In this document: one piece after another, positions 1 through 8,735 of the stretch
How the letters are laid out: every line of letters starts with the position of its first letter
Numbering within the stretch: position 1 is the first letter of the stretch
DNA from: JBIICI01 sp044238935
GTDB lineage: Bacteria > Pseudomonadota > Alphaproteobacteria > Micavibrionales > Micavibrionaceae
Length of the DNA: 64,000 nucleotides
Assembly (NCBI GenBank): GCA_044238935.1
Contig: JBIICI010000008.1
Span: 1 to 64,000, forward strand
Direction of reading: 5' to 3'
The notes under the pieces: generated by a model
Told to the model about the DNA's origin: nothing
The model's database searches: none
The model's input: the letters and a program-made list of their open reading frames with translations, nothing else
Position numbers and translations under genes: made by a program

Positions 1-683
1 ATGAGCCATCACAAGAAAATAATCGTGTCGAAGAAGTGACAAATTATGAAATCAGTAAAACAATCAAAAGCATGATTCGTGAAGTGGGAGAGGTCAAAAA
101 ACTTTCTGTGGCGGTTTTGGTTGATGGTATTTACACCAAAGATGCCGAAGGGAAAGAGGCCTATACCGAACGAACACAGGCGCAGCTGGATCAAATCAAG
201 ACCTTGGTTCAATCCGCGGTTGGTTTTGATGCTGCGCGTGGAGACACAATCGAAGTTGCCAATATGCGCTTTGCTGAATTGGATACAGGCGGCGCAGCAA
301 TTGTTGATGACATGATGTTTGGATTTGCCAAATCAGATATTTTACGCATTGCGGAGGTTCTAACGGTTGCTATCATGGTTATTTTGGTTATCATGCTGGT
401 CATTCAGCCCATGATGGGCAAATTATTGTCCAGTGGACTGCCTAAATTGGATGATGCACCTGATAATTTTGATTTACTAACGGCTAATGCGCCACCTCCA
501 TCTTTGTCTGCACCGCGTCCATCTCAAGATTTTGAAGTGCCTGATGATGCAGAAAGCTCTATTAATGTTCAACAGGTTGAAGGTAAGGTCAAAACATCAT
601 CCATTAAAAAAGTTGAAGATATTGTGAGTTCGTATCCAGATGAAACGGTTTCTGTTATACGGACATGGATGGGACAAGAGTAA
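1..683 (+). CDS. fliF: Flagellar MS-ring protein FliF, C-terminal part
   Basis: The reading frame is open from the window edge (first full codon at base 3), so the N-terminus is missing. The visible part starts in the conserved FliF segment around EEVTNYEISKTI, followed by KKLSVAVLVDG. It then has a C-terminal membrane helix (about bases 345-415, RIAEVLTVAIMVILVIMLVI) and a cytoplasmic tail. In the family, FliF builds the MS ring in the inner membrane and its last residues bind FliG; the tail here ends in the typical TVSVIRTWM segment. fliG follows after 36 bases in the same direction, the usual flagellar order. Nothing looks broken. Confidence 0.95.
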   Translation, partial: EPSQENNRVEEVTNYEISKTIKSMIREVGEVKKLSVAVLVDGIYTKDAEGKEAYTERTQAQLDQIKTLVQSAVGFDAARGDTIEVANMRFAELDTGGAAIVDDMMFGFAKSDILRIAEVLTVAIMVILVIMLVIQPMMGKLLSSGLPKLDDAPDNFDLLTANAPPPSLSAPRPSQDFEVPDDAESSINVQQVEGKVKTSSIKKVEDIVSSYPDETVSVIRTWMGQE

Positions 684-719
684 TTTTGTTAATAAACCTG
701 CGCAGTAAAGGAGATCCAT

Positions 720-1751
720 ATGAGTAGTAATTTGCGTGTTAGAGAAGATTATCGTACTCTGACGGGCTCAGAAAAGGCCGCAATTTTTATGCTTGCCTTA
801 GGAGAGGATCATACCGCCAAAATATTCCAACATATGGATGATGATGAAATATTAGAAATTTCACAGACAATGTCATCTTTGGGAAAAATTGGCTCATCTG
901 TGATTGAGCGTTTATTTGTAGAGTTCACGGATCAAATGAGTTCAACAAATTCATTGGTTGGAACAATGAATTCAACTGAACGATTATTAGCGCGCGTTTT
1001 AGGCAAAGACAAAGTCAATGAAATCATGGAGGAAATCCGTGGTCCTGCTGGGCGAACAATGTGGGAAAAATTGGGAAATGTGAATGAAGAAATTTTAGCC
1101 GCCTTTTTACAAAAAGAATACCCTCAAACCGTGGCAGTTGTTTTATCAAAAATTTCAACAGATCATGCCGCGCGTGTAATGTCTTTGTTACCAGATAGTT
1201 TTGCCATCGAAGTCATACAGCGCATGTTAAAAATGGAAGCCATTCAAAAAGAAGTTTTAGATGATGTTGAAAAAACATTGCGGACTGAATTTATGACTAG
1301 TCTTGCGCGGACAACCAAACGGGATAGCCATGAATTAATGGCAGATATTTTCAATAATTTGGATCGTTCTGTTGAGTCGAAATTTATCCAAGAATTGGAA
1401 TCCATCATCCCTGAATCCGCAGAAAAAATTCGCAGCCTCATGTTTACATTTGATGATTTGGCGAATTTGGGCCCTCAGGCGGTACAGTCTATTATTCGTG
1501 CTGCCGACAAAGAAAAACTGCCCATTGCTTTAAAAGGCTCAACAACAACAATGCAGGATCTCTTCTTCTCGAATATGTCAGAGCGTGCCGCGAAGATTAT
1601 GAAAGAGGATATGGCTGCTATGGGGCCAATTCGTTTAAAAGATGTAGAAGAAGCACAGCAATATATCGTGAATGTCACCAAGGAGCTAGAGGCAAAAGGC
1701 GAAGTTGTCTTATCCAAAGGTGGAAAAGATGAAGATGAGATGATTTATTAA
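720..1751 (+). CDS. fliG: Flagellar motor switch protein FliG
   Basis: 343 aa, the normal length for FliG, which couples the MS ring to FliM and carries the charged torque-generating C-terminal domain. The N-terminal segment EKAAIFMLALGED, the middle-domain segment EEILAAFLQKEYPQTVAVVL and the C-terminal LMFTFDDLANLGPQAVQ are all family signatures. The ATG has a good ribosome binding site, AAAGGAG, just upstream. It sits 36 bases after fliF and is probably cotranscribed. The gene ends convergently with accA, separated by 44 bases that include a T-run (about 1788-1797). Confidence 0.97.
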   Translation: MSSNLRVREDYRTLTGSEKAAIFMLALGEDHTAKIFQHMDDDEILEISQTMSSLGKIGSSVIERLFVEFTDQMSSTNSLVGTMNSTERLLARVLGKDKVNEIMEEIRGPAGRTMWEKLGNVNEEILAAFLQKEYPQTVAVVLSKISTDHAARVMSLLPDSFAIEVIQRMLKMEAIQKEVLDDVEKTLRTEFMTSLARTTKRDSHELMADIFNNLDRSVESKFIQELESIIPESAEKIRSLMFTFDDLANLGPQAVQSIIRAADKEKLPIALKGSTTTMQDLFFSNMSERAAKIMKEDMAAMGPIRLKDVEEAQQYIVNVTKELEAKGEVVLSKGGKDEDEMIY

Positions 1752-1795
1752 TCAATAGCGTTGTTATTGCATTAAGTAATTTTGGGGGTGTTTTT

Positions 1796-2743
1796 TTACT
1801 TCAACCGTGTCATTGCCAAAAATTTATCGCTGCGTTGTTTGATAATATCTGTGCCGCTGAGTTTGTTTAATTTTTTTAAACTCATCTCCACGCTGCCAAT
1901 CACGTTTTTAAAGGTGGTTTCATGATCACGATGTGCCCCGCCTGTGGGTTCTTCGATGATTGAATCAATTAACCCAAGGGATAGCATATCTTGTGCTGTG
2001 AGTTTCAAAGCGGCAGAGGCTTGGTCTGCGTGAGAGGCGCTGCGCCATAGGATAGAAGCACAGCCTTCGGGGGAGATAACGGAATAGATGGAATGTTCCA
2101 ACATATGAATTTCATTAGCAGTGGCAATGGCGACGGCGCCACCTGATCCGCCTTCACCAATCACAACGGATACAATCGGCACATCAAGGCGGAGGCATTT
2201 TTGAATGGTGCTGGCAATCGCTTCCGATTGACCGCGCTCTTCGGCATCAAGCCCCGGATATGCACCTGCCGTATCGACAAGGGTAATGACGGGAATTTTA
2301 AATTGGCTGGCCATATCCATCAAGCGCTGTGCTTTGCGATAGCCTTCAGGTTTTGCCATGCCAAAATTATGTTTAATGCGGCTATGTGTATCATTGCCTT
2401 TTTCTTGTCCCATTAGGATACAAGATTGACCTTGGAAGCGCGCGAGTCCTCCGATTAGGGCATAATCTTCGCCAAATAAACGGTCTCCTGCCAATGGAAC
2501 AAAAGACTCAAAGCAATTTTGGGCATAATCCAGAAAATGCGGGCGATTCTCATGCCGCGCGACTTGGACTTTTTGCACGGGCGTTAGCTTCGCATAAGTG
2601 GTCTTTAACAGGCGCTGTGCCTTATTTTGCATGCGGATAATTTCATCGCTGATATTGATCCGTGCGTTGCCATCCACTTTACTGAGTTCGGCGATTTTTG
2701 CCTCTAATTCCAGTACAGGTTTTTCAAAATCCAGTCTACTCAT
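1796..2743 (-). CDS. accA: Acetyl-CoA carboxylase carboxyltransferase subunit alpha
   Basis: 315 aa, full length for AccA, which with AccD transfers the carboxyl group from carboxybiotin to acetyl-CoA, the committed step of fatty acid synthesis. It starts with the typical LDFEKPVLELEAKI and contains the crotonase-fold core with VDTAGAYPGLDAEERGQSEA and GEGGSGGAVAIATAN, which form the acyl-CoA/oxyanion region. AAGAGAG precedes the ATG. It is a single gene on the minus strand. A sigma70-like promoter can be drawn just upstream. Confidence 0.97.
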   Translation of the reverse strand: MSRLDFEKPVLELEAKIAELSKVDGNARINISDEIIRMQNKAQRLLKTTYAKLTPVQKVQVARHENRPHFLDYAQNCFESFVPLAGDRLFGEDYALIGGLARFQGQSCILMGQEKGNDTHSRIKHNFGMAKPEGYRKAQRLMDMASQFKIPVITLVDTAGAYPGLDAEERGQSEAIASTIQKCLRLDVPIVSVVIGEGGSGGAVAIATANEIHMLEHSIYSVISPEGCASILWRSASHADQASAALKLTAQDMLSLGLIDSIIEEPTGGAHRDHETTFKNVIGSVEMSLKKLNKLSGTDIIKQRSDKFLAMTRLK

Positions 2744-2775
2744 GCTCTCTTTACCGTGTTATTGACGATTCAATG

Positions 2776-2804
2776 CTTATACTAAAAACGAAATCAAAAA
2801 GCAA
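2776..2804 (-). promoter_or_regulatory. Candidate sigma70 promoter for accA
   Basis: Read on the minus strand: TTGCTT, 17 bases, TATAAG, ending 33 bases before the accA ATG. Spacing and position fit a sigma70-type promoter, but the match was made by eye in AT-rich sequence. The rest of the 2744-2971 gap is AT-rich with no other clear signal. Confidence 0.35.
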
Positions 2805-2971
2805 ATGGGGAATTCTTACTTTTCGTATTGCCTTGATTATACGTCTTTTTTATTTTTAGATAGAGAAGATCAAAAAAGATTTTAAACTCTTTACATTCAG
2901 TGATGGTTTTTTTACTTTTAACGGATTATAGTTAATTCTGATTTATTTTATATCTTATCTAAAAAAACGCG

Positions 2972-5962
2972 ATGCAGTGGCTTAAAAAACTTATTTTCCC
3001 CTTTCAAGCAGGCCTACGCCATGCTGTGGAAAGCTTTATCCATATTGAAACGATGGATGATGAGCACACGATGGCTGCGCGTGAGGGATCTTTGGTTAGC
3101 TATTTAAAGATCGAAGGATCGCGCCATATTATTGGTGAGCACGAATATAACCATCTGATACAGGCTGCAACGTTACGCATTGGTGCAAAATTTGACCGTA
3201 TGGGGCATGCAATGCAGGTTTATTTTGTGCGTGACCCTGATCGTATTGATACGGAACTCAGCGCCCATATCCACCCCAGCCGCAAAACAGCGGATGCCTT
3301 AGGCATGAATTTAGATGATTTATTCGATGAGCGTGAACGCCATTTAAAACGCTTTTTATGTTCAGAAGAATGTTATTTCGTTTTATGGTCACGCCCCAGC
3401 CTGTTATCCAAGGCGGAATTTAAGCGCACCATTGAAGAATCAAGAGCACGAAAATGGCTGAATGGCGGTTATGCCCAAAACCCATTAGCAGGATTAAATT
3501 CTTTACGCACACGTCATAAAAGCTATGTGTCATCTGTACAAACGGCCTTGCGTGAATTGGGGATTAAAAATGAAATGCTCAATGCCCATGATGCGATGCG
3601 TGCGGTTCGTCGGAATTTATACCCCACACGGGCAAATGAAAACTGGTCACCTTGTTTACCGGGTGATCCGATTCCGCCGCGCCAGCCTGAAAGTGTAACG
3701 GATTTATCAGATATTTTATGGCCAACATTGCGATCACAATTGGTTGCAGGGGATTCAAAGATCCTATCAGAATCAACCGTGCGGATTGGTGAAACCTTAT
3801 GGGCAGGCGCTGATTTGACCCTTGCGCCAATGGATCCCAGCCCCTTTCCCATGCTGTTAAATCGTTTGTTTGAGGCCGGTGTTCCTTATCGTATTTCCTT
3901 TTTAATCGAAGGCGGCGGCGCGAATACGATTCAATTCCGTAATTTTGCCGCCTCTGTTTTGGGTGTCACCAATGCGTTGAACAAACAAATTAAATTCTCC
4001 CTTGAGGGGTTGGAGCGTTTGGCACGTCGTGAACCTGTGGTCAGATTACGCGTTTCTTTTGCGACGTGGGCGCCCCGTGGGCAAATGAATCTGCTGCAAG
4101 ACCGCTTATCCACCTTATTACAGGCTGTGGAAGGGTGGGGATACTGCCAAGTGAGTGAGTTTTCAGGTGATGCCTTAGATTGCGTGATGTCGTCTGCAAT
4201 GGGGATTCATTGTGGCAGTACTGCTCCTGCAGCCGTTGCACCGATGTATGAGGTTATGAAACTTATGCCATGGCAGCGTGCATCCAGTCCTTTTGAGACG
4301 GGATCAGTGATTTTGCGTACGCCCGATGGAAAAATTTGGCCATATCAAACGGGAACAAATTTAACAACAACATGGTTTGATTTGATTTTCGCGCAACCGG
4401 GGGCAGGGAAGTCCGTTTTGATGAACTCCTTAAACCTTGGCACATGCTTGGGGGCTGGTTTAAGCAAGCTGCCCTATGTTGCGGTGATTGATATTGGCCC
4501 GTCATCCTCTGGTTTGATTTCGTTGATCAAAGAATCCTTGCCGATGGAACAACAGCATGAAGTTGCCTATTACCGTTTGCAGATGACACATAAATTTGCG
4601 GTGAATCCATTTGATACACAATTGGGATGTCGTGCACCTTTGCCTGATGAACGCAGCTATTTAACGGAGCTTTTGACATTATTGGCAACCCCTGCAGGGG
4701 CTGAAAAACCCTATGACGGGATACAGCAATTGGTGGGATTGGTGGTGGATGAAATGTATCGTTGGCGTGATGATACACATTCAAACGCCGAACCCCGCCC
4801 TTATTTACCACGCTTGAATTATGATGTTGATGAATTATTGTCCATTAAAAAAGTACGTTTGCCCGATGATCCCTATTGGTGGGATGTGGTGGATGCCTTA
4901 TTTGAATTGGGTGAATATCATATGGCCAGCGTCGCGCAGCGTCAGGCCGTGCCAACCTTAAGTGATGCCATCACGGCATCGCGTCGTCCACAAATTCGAT
5001 CCTTATTGGAAGAAACCACAATTGGGGGAAGTTCTGAGGGGATCTTAAACGCGTTTGAGCGCATGATCACATCCGCCATTCGTGAATTGCCTATCTTATC
5101 ATCTGTGACACAGTTTGATATTACAGATACGCGCATTTGTGCGCTGGATTTAATGGATGTTGCCCCCCAAGGGGATGAGGCAGCAGATCGTCAAACAGCG
5201 ATTATGTATATGCTCGCGCGTCATGTTTTGGTGCGCAGTTGGTGGATGGGGAAGGATTCTTTACAATTCGTGCATCCAAAATATCAAGATTATCACGAAG
5301 CCCGACTGCAAGACATATCAGAATCCCCAAAACGCCTTTGTTATGATGAGTTTCACCGCACCAGTGCCTCAGCATCCGTGCGTGGGCAAATTATTCGTGA
5401 TGTGCGTGAAGGGCGAAAACGCGGTGTTCAAATTGTATTAGCCTCACAATTATTGGATGATTTTGATAAAAATATGGTGGATTTGGCAACGGGGGTTTGG
5501 GTTTTGGGAACAGCGATTTCAGACCAAGCCGTTAGCGATGTTCAAAAACGCTTTGGGCTTTCTGAAACCGCAAAATCCGTTATTCGTTACCGTTTAACAG
5601 GTCCTAAATCAGGCGGAGCGCCTGCTTTGTTTGTTCTTGGGACGACAGAGGGGCGATATGAACAGCACTTAATCAACACGTTGGGGCCTATTGAGTTATG
5701 GGCTTTATCAACATCCACCGAAGATGTGCTTATTCGTACAGCCTTATATGAGCGTATCGGCGCAAACAAAGCCCGTTTGATCTTGGCTGCGCGTTTCCCA
5801 GGGGGCAGCGCCCGTGGGGAAATTAAACGCCGTGTGCTGATGCGTGCCGCAAAAGAATCAGAGTCAAAATCAGCCTTGCAAAGTGTGGTTATCCAAGACA
5901 TTATCGAAGAAATGGCACAGGCGGCCTTTGATCGTGACCTAAAAATAACACAGCAGGCGTAA
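2972..5962 (+). CDS. icmB: IcmB/DotO-like type IVB secretion ATPase
   Basis: 996 aa, about the size of IcmB/DotO, the large VirB4/TraU-like ATPase of Dot/Icm (I-type) type IV secretion systems. The N-terminal half has the family pattern beginning FIHIETMDDEHTMAAREGSL. The ATPase domain has a Walker A AQPGAGKSVLMN (Lys about 480) and a Walker B-like CYDEFHRTSA (Asp-Glu about 792-793), then QIVLASQLLDDF. There is no signal peptide; the protein should act at the cytoplasmic face of the inner membrane. No clear ribosome binding site precedes the ATG. No other dot/icm gene lies in the window, so it may belong to a dispersed system. The family assignment is from recalled motifs. Confidence 0.85.
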   Translation: MQWLKKLIFPFQAGLRHAVESFIHIETMDDEHTMAAREGSLVSYLKIEGSRHIIGEHEYNHLIQAATLRIGAKFDRMGHAMQVYFVRDPDRIDTELSAHIHPSRKTADALGMNLDDLFDERERHLKRFLCSEECYFVLWSRPSLLSKAEFKRTIEESRARKWLNGGYAQNPLAGLNSLRTRHKSYVSSVQTALRELGIKNEMLNAHDAMRAVRRNLYPTRANENWSPCLPGDPIPPRQPESVTDLSDILWPTLRSQLVAGDSKILSESTVRIGETLWAGADLTLAPMDPSPFPMLLNRLFEAGVPYRISFLIEGGGANTIQFRNFAASVLGVTNALNKQIKFSLEGLERLARREPVVRLRVSFATWAPRGQMNLLQDRLSTLLQAVEGWGYCQVSEFSGDALDCVMSSAMGIHCGSTAPAAVAPMYEVMKLMPWQRASSPFETGSVILRTPDGKIWPYQTGTNLTTTWFDLIFAQPGAGKSVLMNSLNLGTCLGAGLSKLPYVAVIDIGPSSSGLISLIKESLPMEQQHEVAYYRLQMTHKFAVNPFDTQLGCRAPLPDERSYLTELLTLLATPAGAEKPYDGIQQLVGLVVDEMYRWRDDTHSNAEPRPYLPRLNYDVDELLSIKKVRLPDDPYWWDVVDALFELGEYHMASVAQRQAVPTLSDAITASRRPQIRSLLEETTIGGSSEGILNAFERMITSAIRELPILSSVTQFDITDTRICALDLMDVAPQGDEAADRQTAIMYMLARHVLVRSWWMGKDSLQFVHPKYQDYHEARLQDISESPKRLCYDEFHRTSASASVRGQIIRDVREGRKRGVQIVLASQLLDDFDKNMVDLATGVWVLGTAISDQAVSDVQKRFGLSETAKSVIRYRLTGPKSGGAPALFVLGTTEGRYEQHLINTLGPIELWALSTSTEDVLIRTALYERIGANKARLILAARFPGGSARGEIKRRVLMRAAKESESKSALQSVVIQDIIEEMAQAAFDRDLKITQQA

Positions 5963-5987
5963 TGCAGAAAAAGGAAGCCGATTTGTT

Positions 5988-6506
5988 ATGACACGCCCTC
6001 CTGTTTCTGATCCACGATTGATTGAGGCAACCCACGCCCAAGAATATGAAGAAACCCAAAAACAGCGCAAAAAACGCCAAAAATTGCGCTGGATATGGGG
6101 GGGATTTGGGACTTTTTTGCTGTTTATGATTATCCTTATTGGCAGCCAATCCCCAAAAGGCACAGCACAATATGGCGTATGCCGTACAGTCATTGAACAA
6201 TTTGTTCCATACCCTTCAACATTAAAAATAACCGATGTGCGCCCGACCTCAAAAGGGTTAAAGGTTGATTTTTCACATTACACACCCCACGGTCAATATA
6301 TGCTGCAAACCGCATTATGCGTTTTTAAGCCTGAGCCAAAAGAATATTTAATTCTAACGAAAGTGATGATTGACCGCATTGCGATACCCGATACCGTAAT
6401 TCAACAATTCAATAAATCTGCTCCCCTGATCCCTGAAACAGGTATTGACTTGACTTTGCCCTCAAAACCATCAGATCAAATAAAGAATTTAAAGTCGAAT
6501 TTTTAA
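5988..6506 (+). CDS. Small bitopic membrane protein downstream of icmB
   Basis: 172 aa, family not recognised. A charged cytoplasmic N-terminus of about 36 residues, rich in Lys/Arg (KQRKKRQKLRW), is followed by one membrane helix (about residues 39-55, GFGTFLLFMIILIGS). Then comes a roughly 115-residue domain that should be periplasmic and holds two cysteines (CRTV and CVFK) that could form a disulfide. It starts 25 bases after icmB in the same direction and is likely cotranscribed, so a role with the IcmB-type system is a reasonable but unproven inference. AAGGAAG lies upstream of the ATG. Confidence 0.75.
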   Translation: MTRPPVSDPRLIEATHAQEYEETQKQRKKRQKLRWIWGGFGTFLLFMIILIGSQSPKGTAQYGVCRTVIEQFVPYPSTLKITDVRPTSKGLKVDFSHYTPHGQYMLQTALCVFKPEPKEYLILTKVMIDRIAIPDTVIQQFNKSAPLIPETGIDLTLPSKPSDQIKNLKSNF

Positions 6507-6516
6507 AGGAAAAACC

Positions 6517-7557
6517 ATGCAATACAGAAAATTAGGTACAACCGATATTGATGTCAGTGTGATTTGTTTAGGCACAATGACATGGGGCAATCAGAATACG
6601 CAGGATCAAGGTCACGCGCAAATGGATTATGCGCTGGATCAGGGGGTGAATTTCTTTGATACGGCAGAATTATACGCTGTGCCCACTGCCGCTGAAACCC
6701 AAGGCGCAACGGAGCGTATTATTGGGGAATGGTTCAAAACACGCCATAATCGTGATCAAGTCATTTTAGCCAGTAAAATTGCAGGACGCGGCATTCCGTG
6801 GATCAGAGAAGGCGGCATGATAACGCCTGAGGCTATTTTTGATGCGGTGGAGGGATCATTGAAACGCCTGCAAACCGATTATATTGATCTGTATCAACTG
6901 CATTGGTCAAATCGTCCGAATTATCATTTCACAGGCTATTGGACGTTTTCTACCGAAGGGATTACAGGCGTTGATACACAAAAAGAACGCGATGATTTTG
7001 AGGCCATTTTGCGTGCCTTAGATACATGCGTCAAGCAAGGCAAAATCCGTCATGTGGGGTTATCCAATGAAACAGCGTGGGGGACAATGGAGTATTTACG
7101 CATTGCTGAACAAAAATCTTTGCCGCGCATGGTATCCATTCAAAATGAATACAGCCTGTTGGATCGTATTTTTGAACCTGATTTGGCGGAAATCGCCTTG
7201 CGTGAAAAAATTGGTTTATTGGCATGGTCACCCTTGGCAACAGGCATGTTGAGCGGTAAATATCTGGATAAAATCCCTGAGGGCACGCGTTGGTCAATTC
7301 AAAAATCATGGCGTGATACACCGCAATCTCAGGCGGCCACGCGTGCCTATATGGATTTAGCGGCACAGCACGGTCTGGATGTGTGCCAAATGGCACTGGC
7401 CTTTGTTCATAGTCGCCCCTTTGTGACCAGCACGATTATCGGTGCCACCAATATGGATCAGCTAAAAAGCAATATTCAATCAATTAATGTGTCATTAAGC
7501 CCCGAAATCTTAATCGGGATTGATGAAATTTACCGCCAATATATGAAACCATGGTAG
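6517..7557 (+). CDS. tas: Aldo/keto reductase, Tas family
   Basis: 346 aa, matching the Tas branch of NAD(P)H-dependent aldo/keto reductases. It opens with MQYRKLGTTDIDVSVICLGT, then GVNFFDTAELYAVPTAAETQ, the family's Asp-Tyr pair; the catalytic Lys is in ILASKI and the His in LYQLHWS. The C-terminal SRPFVTSTIIGATNMDQLKS is the cofactor-binding end. AAAGGA precedes the ATG. It starts 10 bases after the membrane protein gene and may be cotranscribed with it. The substrate cannot be told from sequence. Confidence 0.9.
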   Translation: MQYRKLGTTDIDVSVICLGTMTWGNQNTQDQGHAQMDYALDQGVNFFDTAELYAVPTAAETQGATERIIGEWFKTRHNRDQVILASKIAGRGIPWIREGGMITPEAIFDAVEGSLKRLQTDYIDLYQLHWSNRPNYHFTGYWTFSTEGITGVDTQKERDDFEAILRALDTCVKQGKIRHVGLSNETAWGTMEYLRIAEQKSLPRMVSIQNEYSLLDRIFEPDLAEIALREKIGLLAWSPLATGMLSGKYLDKIPEGTRWSIQKSWRDTPQSQAATRAYMDLAAQHGLDVCQMALAFVHSRPFVTSTIIGATNMDQLKSNIQSINVSLSPEILIGIDEIYRQYMKPW

Positions 7558-7577
7558 AAAGGAAAAGGTATATAAAC

Positions 7578-7702
7578 AGCGTTTATATATCCAGATCTTT
7601 ATCCCCATGCCTGCAATAATCCATCACAGGTAAGCGCCAGCATTCGGGTTTTATATATCGCCCGTGCAGGATCAGCCAAAAATTCAGGATGAATGGCTAC
7701 TT
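7578..7702 (-). pseudogene. Decayed duplicate of the 3' end of nth
   Basis: This stretch aligns with the 3' end of the intact nth gene (10279-10433). Identity is nearly continuous from AGCGTTTATATATCC through ATCCCCAT and GCGCCAGCATTCGGG to AATTCAGG and GAATGGCT. Two deletions, of about 12 and 16 bases, and scattered substitutions destroy the frame. It codes for nothing now. Together with the intact copy it brackets the telA pair, so it is likely a scar of the rearrangement that placed those genes here. It also forms half of a short hairpin (TATATAAAC/GTTTATATA) at about 7570-7590. Confidence 0.85.
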
Positions 7703-7733
7703 TCCTGTGCTCAACAGCAAAAGACTATAGTGA

Positions 7734-8711
7734 TTAGGCAGGCTCCATAAATACAGGGCGTACCAAAAAGTTTTTATATCTTGTATGGACATCTGTTGTT
7801 GTTCGCTCACCATTGTAAAAATGAATGATGCTAAAAAGATCATCACAATCAGAAAGGGAAATATAACCTTCTTTAGCGCTCTCTTTTTCACGCAAACCTC
7901 CCTTAAAAGCACCAGTATTTCTTAATTCATACATAGATTCTAGGATATCAAAGCTTGGGATAAACCAATCTTTATATTTTTGATATTGTCTAGACATCGC
8001 AATCGCAGCTATATCAGACTCTTTTTTGATTGATGTTGCTTGTAATTCTGGATGCTCAAGCCAATCTTTATAGCTTAAAGACTGACTTGTTTTTTCTAAA
8101 TCTTTATACATTGCAAATAAATTAAATTCTTGGGTAATACCTGAAATATTAACTTTTGCAATGAATATTCCTTTATTGGCCACAAATTCACCAGATTGAT
8201 AGCTGATTTTACTGATTAGTTTTGAACCTTGGATACGATTAACCTCACTTAAGGGAAAATTTCCTGCCTCGGGGATTTGGCCATCTACTGTAAAATGTAT
8301 TTGACCATAGATATCAAAAATCACAGACTTATCAACAACCTCACGATAATAAGGTAAATGACAGGCAATATCAGGGACTTGAACATTTCTGTTTCCCGTT
8401 GCTTGATGGGCAATTTCAAAATCATTGATACGTTTTAAGCAATCATGATACCCCAACATATCTGCATATATTTCTTTACGGACAATCATTTCATCGACTG
8501 AATGTGCTGCGTTTAAGGTATTTAAACTAATAATATGACGAATAATTTTCCATGTATTGCTTGATTGATCCAGCTTAGCCTGTAACCAATTTGGTTCATC
8601 TACAATGTCAAAGGCATTCGTTCTAAATTCGGCAACCTTTTTTTCCATCGGTAACGCCAGCTGATCTTTTTTGCCCAAACCAAAAGGATTAAACAATCTC
8701 AATAAATACAT
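7734..8711 (-). CDS. Unknown protein, partner of telA
   Basis: 325 aa, family not recognised. No signal peptide or clear membrane helix is seen. The N-terminus is short and hydrophobic (MYLLRLFNPFGLG), and the rest looks like a soluble mixed alpha/beta protein with several Trp/Tyr-rich segments. AGGGAG precedes the ATG at a good distance. It lies 24 bases downstream of the TelA-family gene on the same strand, so the two form an operon inside the region bounded by the nth duplication. A function tied to TelA is plausible but not shown. Confidence 0.7.
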   Translation of the reverse strand: MYLLRLFNPFGLGKKDQLALPMEKKVAEFRTNAFDIVDEPNWLQAKLDQSSNTWKIIRHIISLNTLNAAHSVDEMIVRKEIYADMLGYHDCLKRINDFEIAHQATGNRNVQVPDIACHLPYYREVVDKSVIFDIYGQIHFTVDGQIPEAGNFPLSEVNRIQGSKLISKISYQSGEFVANKGIFIAKVNISGITQEFNLFAMYKDLEKTSQSLSYKDWLEHPELQATSIKKESDIAAIAMSRQYQKYKDWFIPSFDILESMYELRNTGAFKGGLREKESAKEGYISLSDCDDLFSIIHFYNGERTTTDVHTRYKNFLVRPVFMEPA

Positions 8712-8735
8712 TTACAACTCCCTGATAAACAATAT

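Noticed and set aside
7725..7735. CTATAGTGATT shared with the MITE-like end at 13428
   Set aside because: The match is 11 bases only, without the following ATTGGACAG block; it may be chance in AT-rich sequence.
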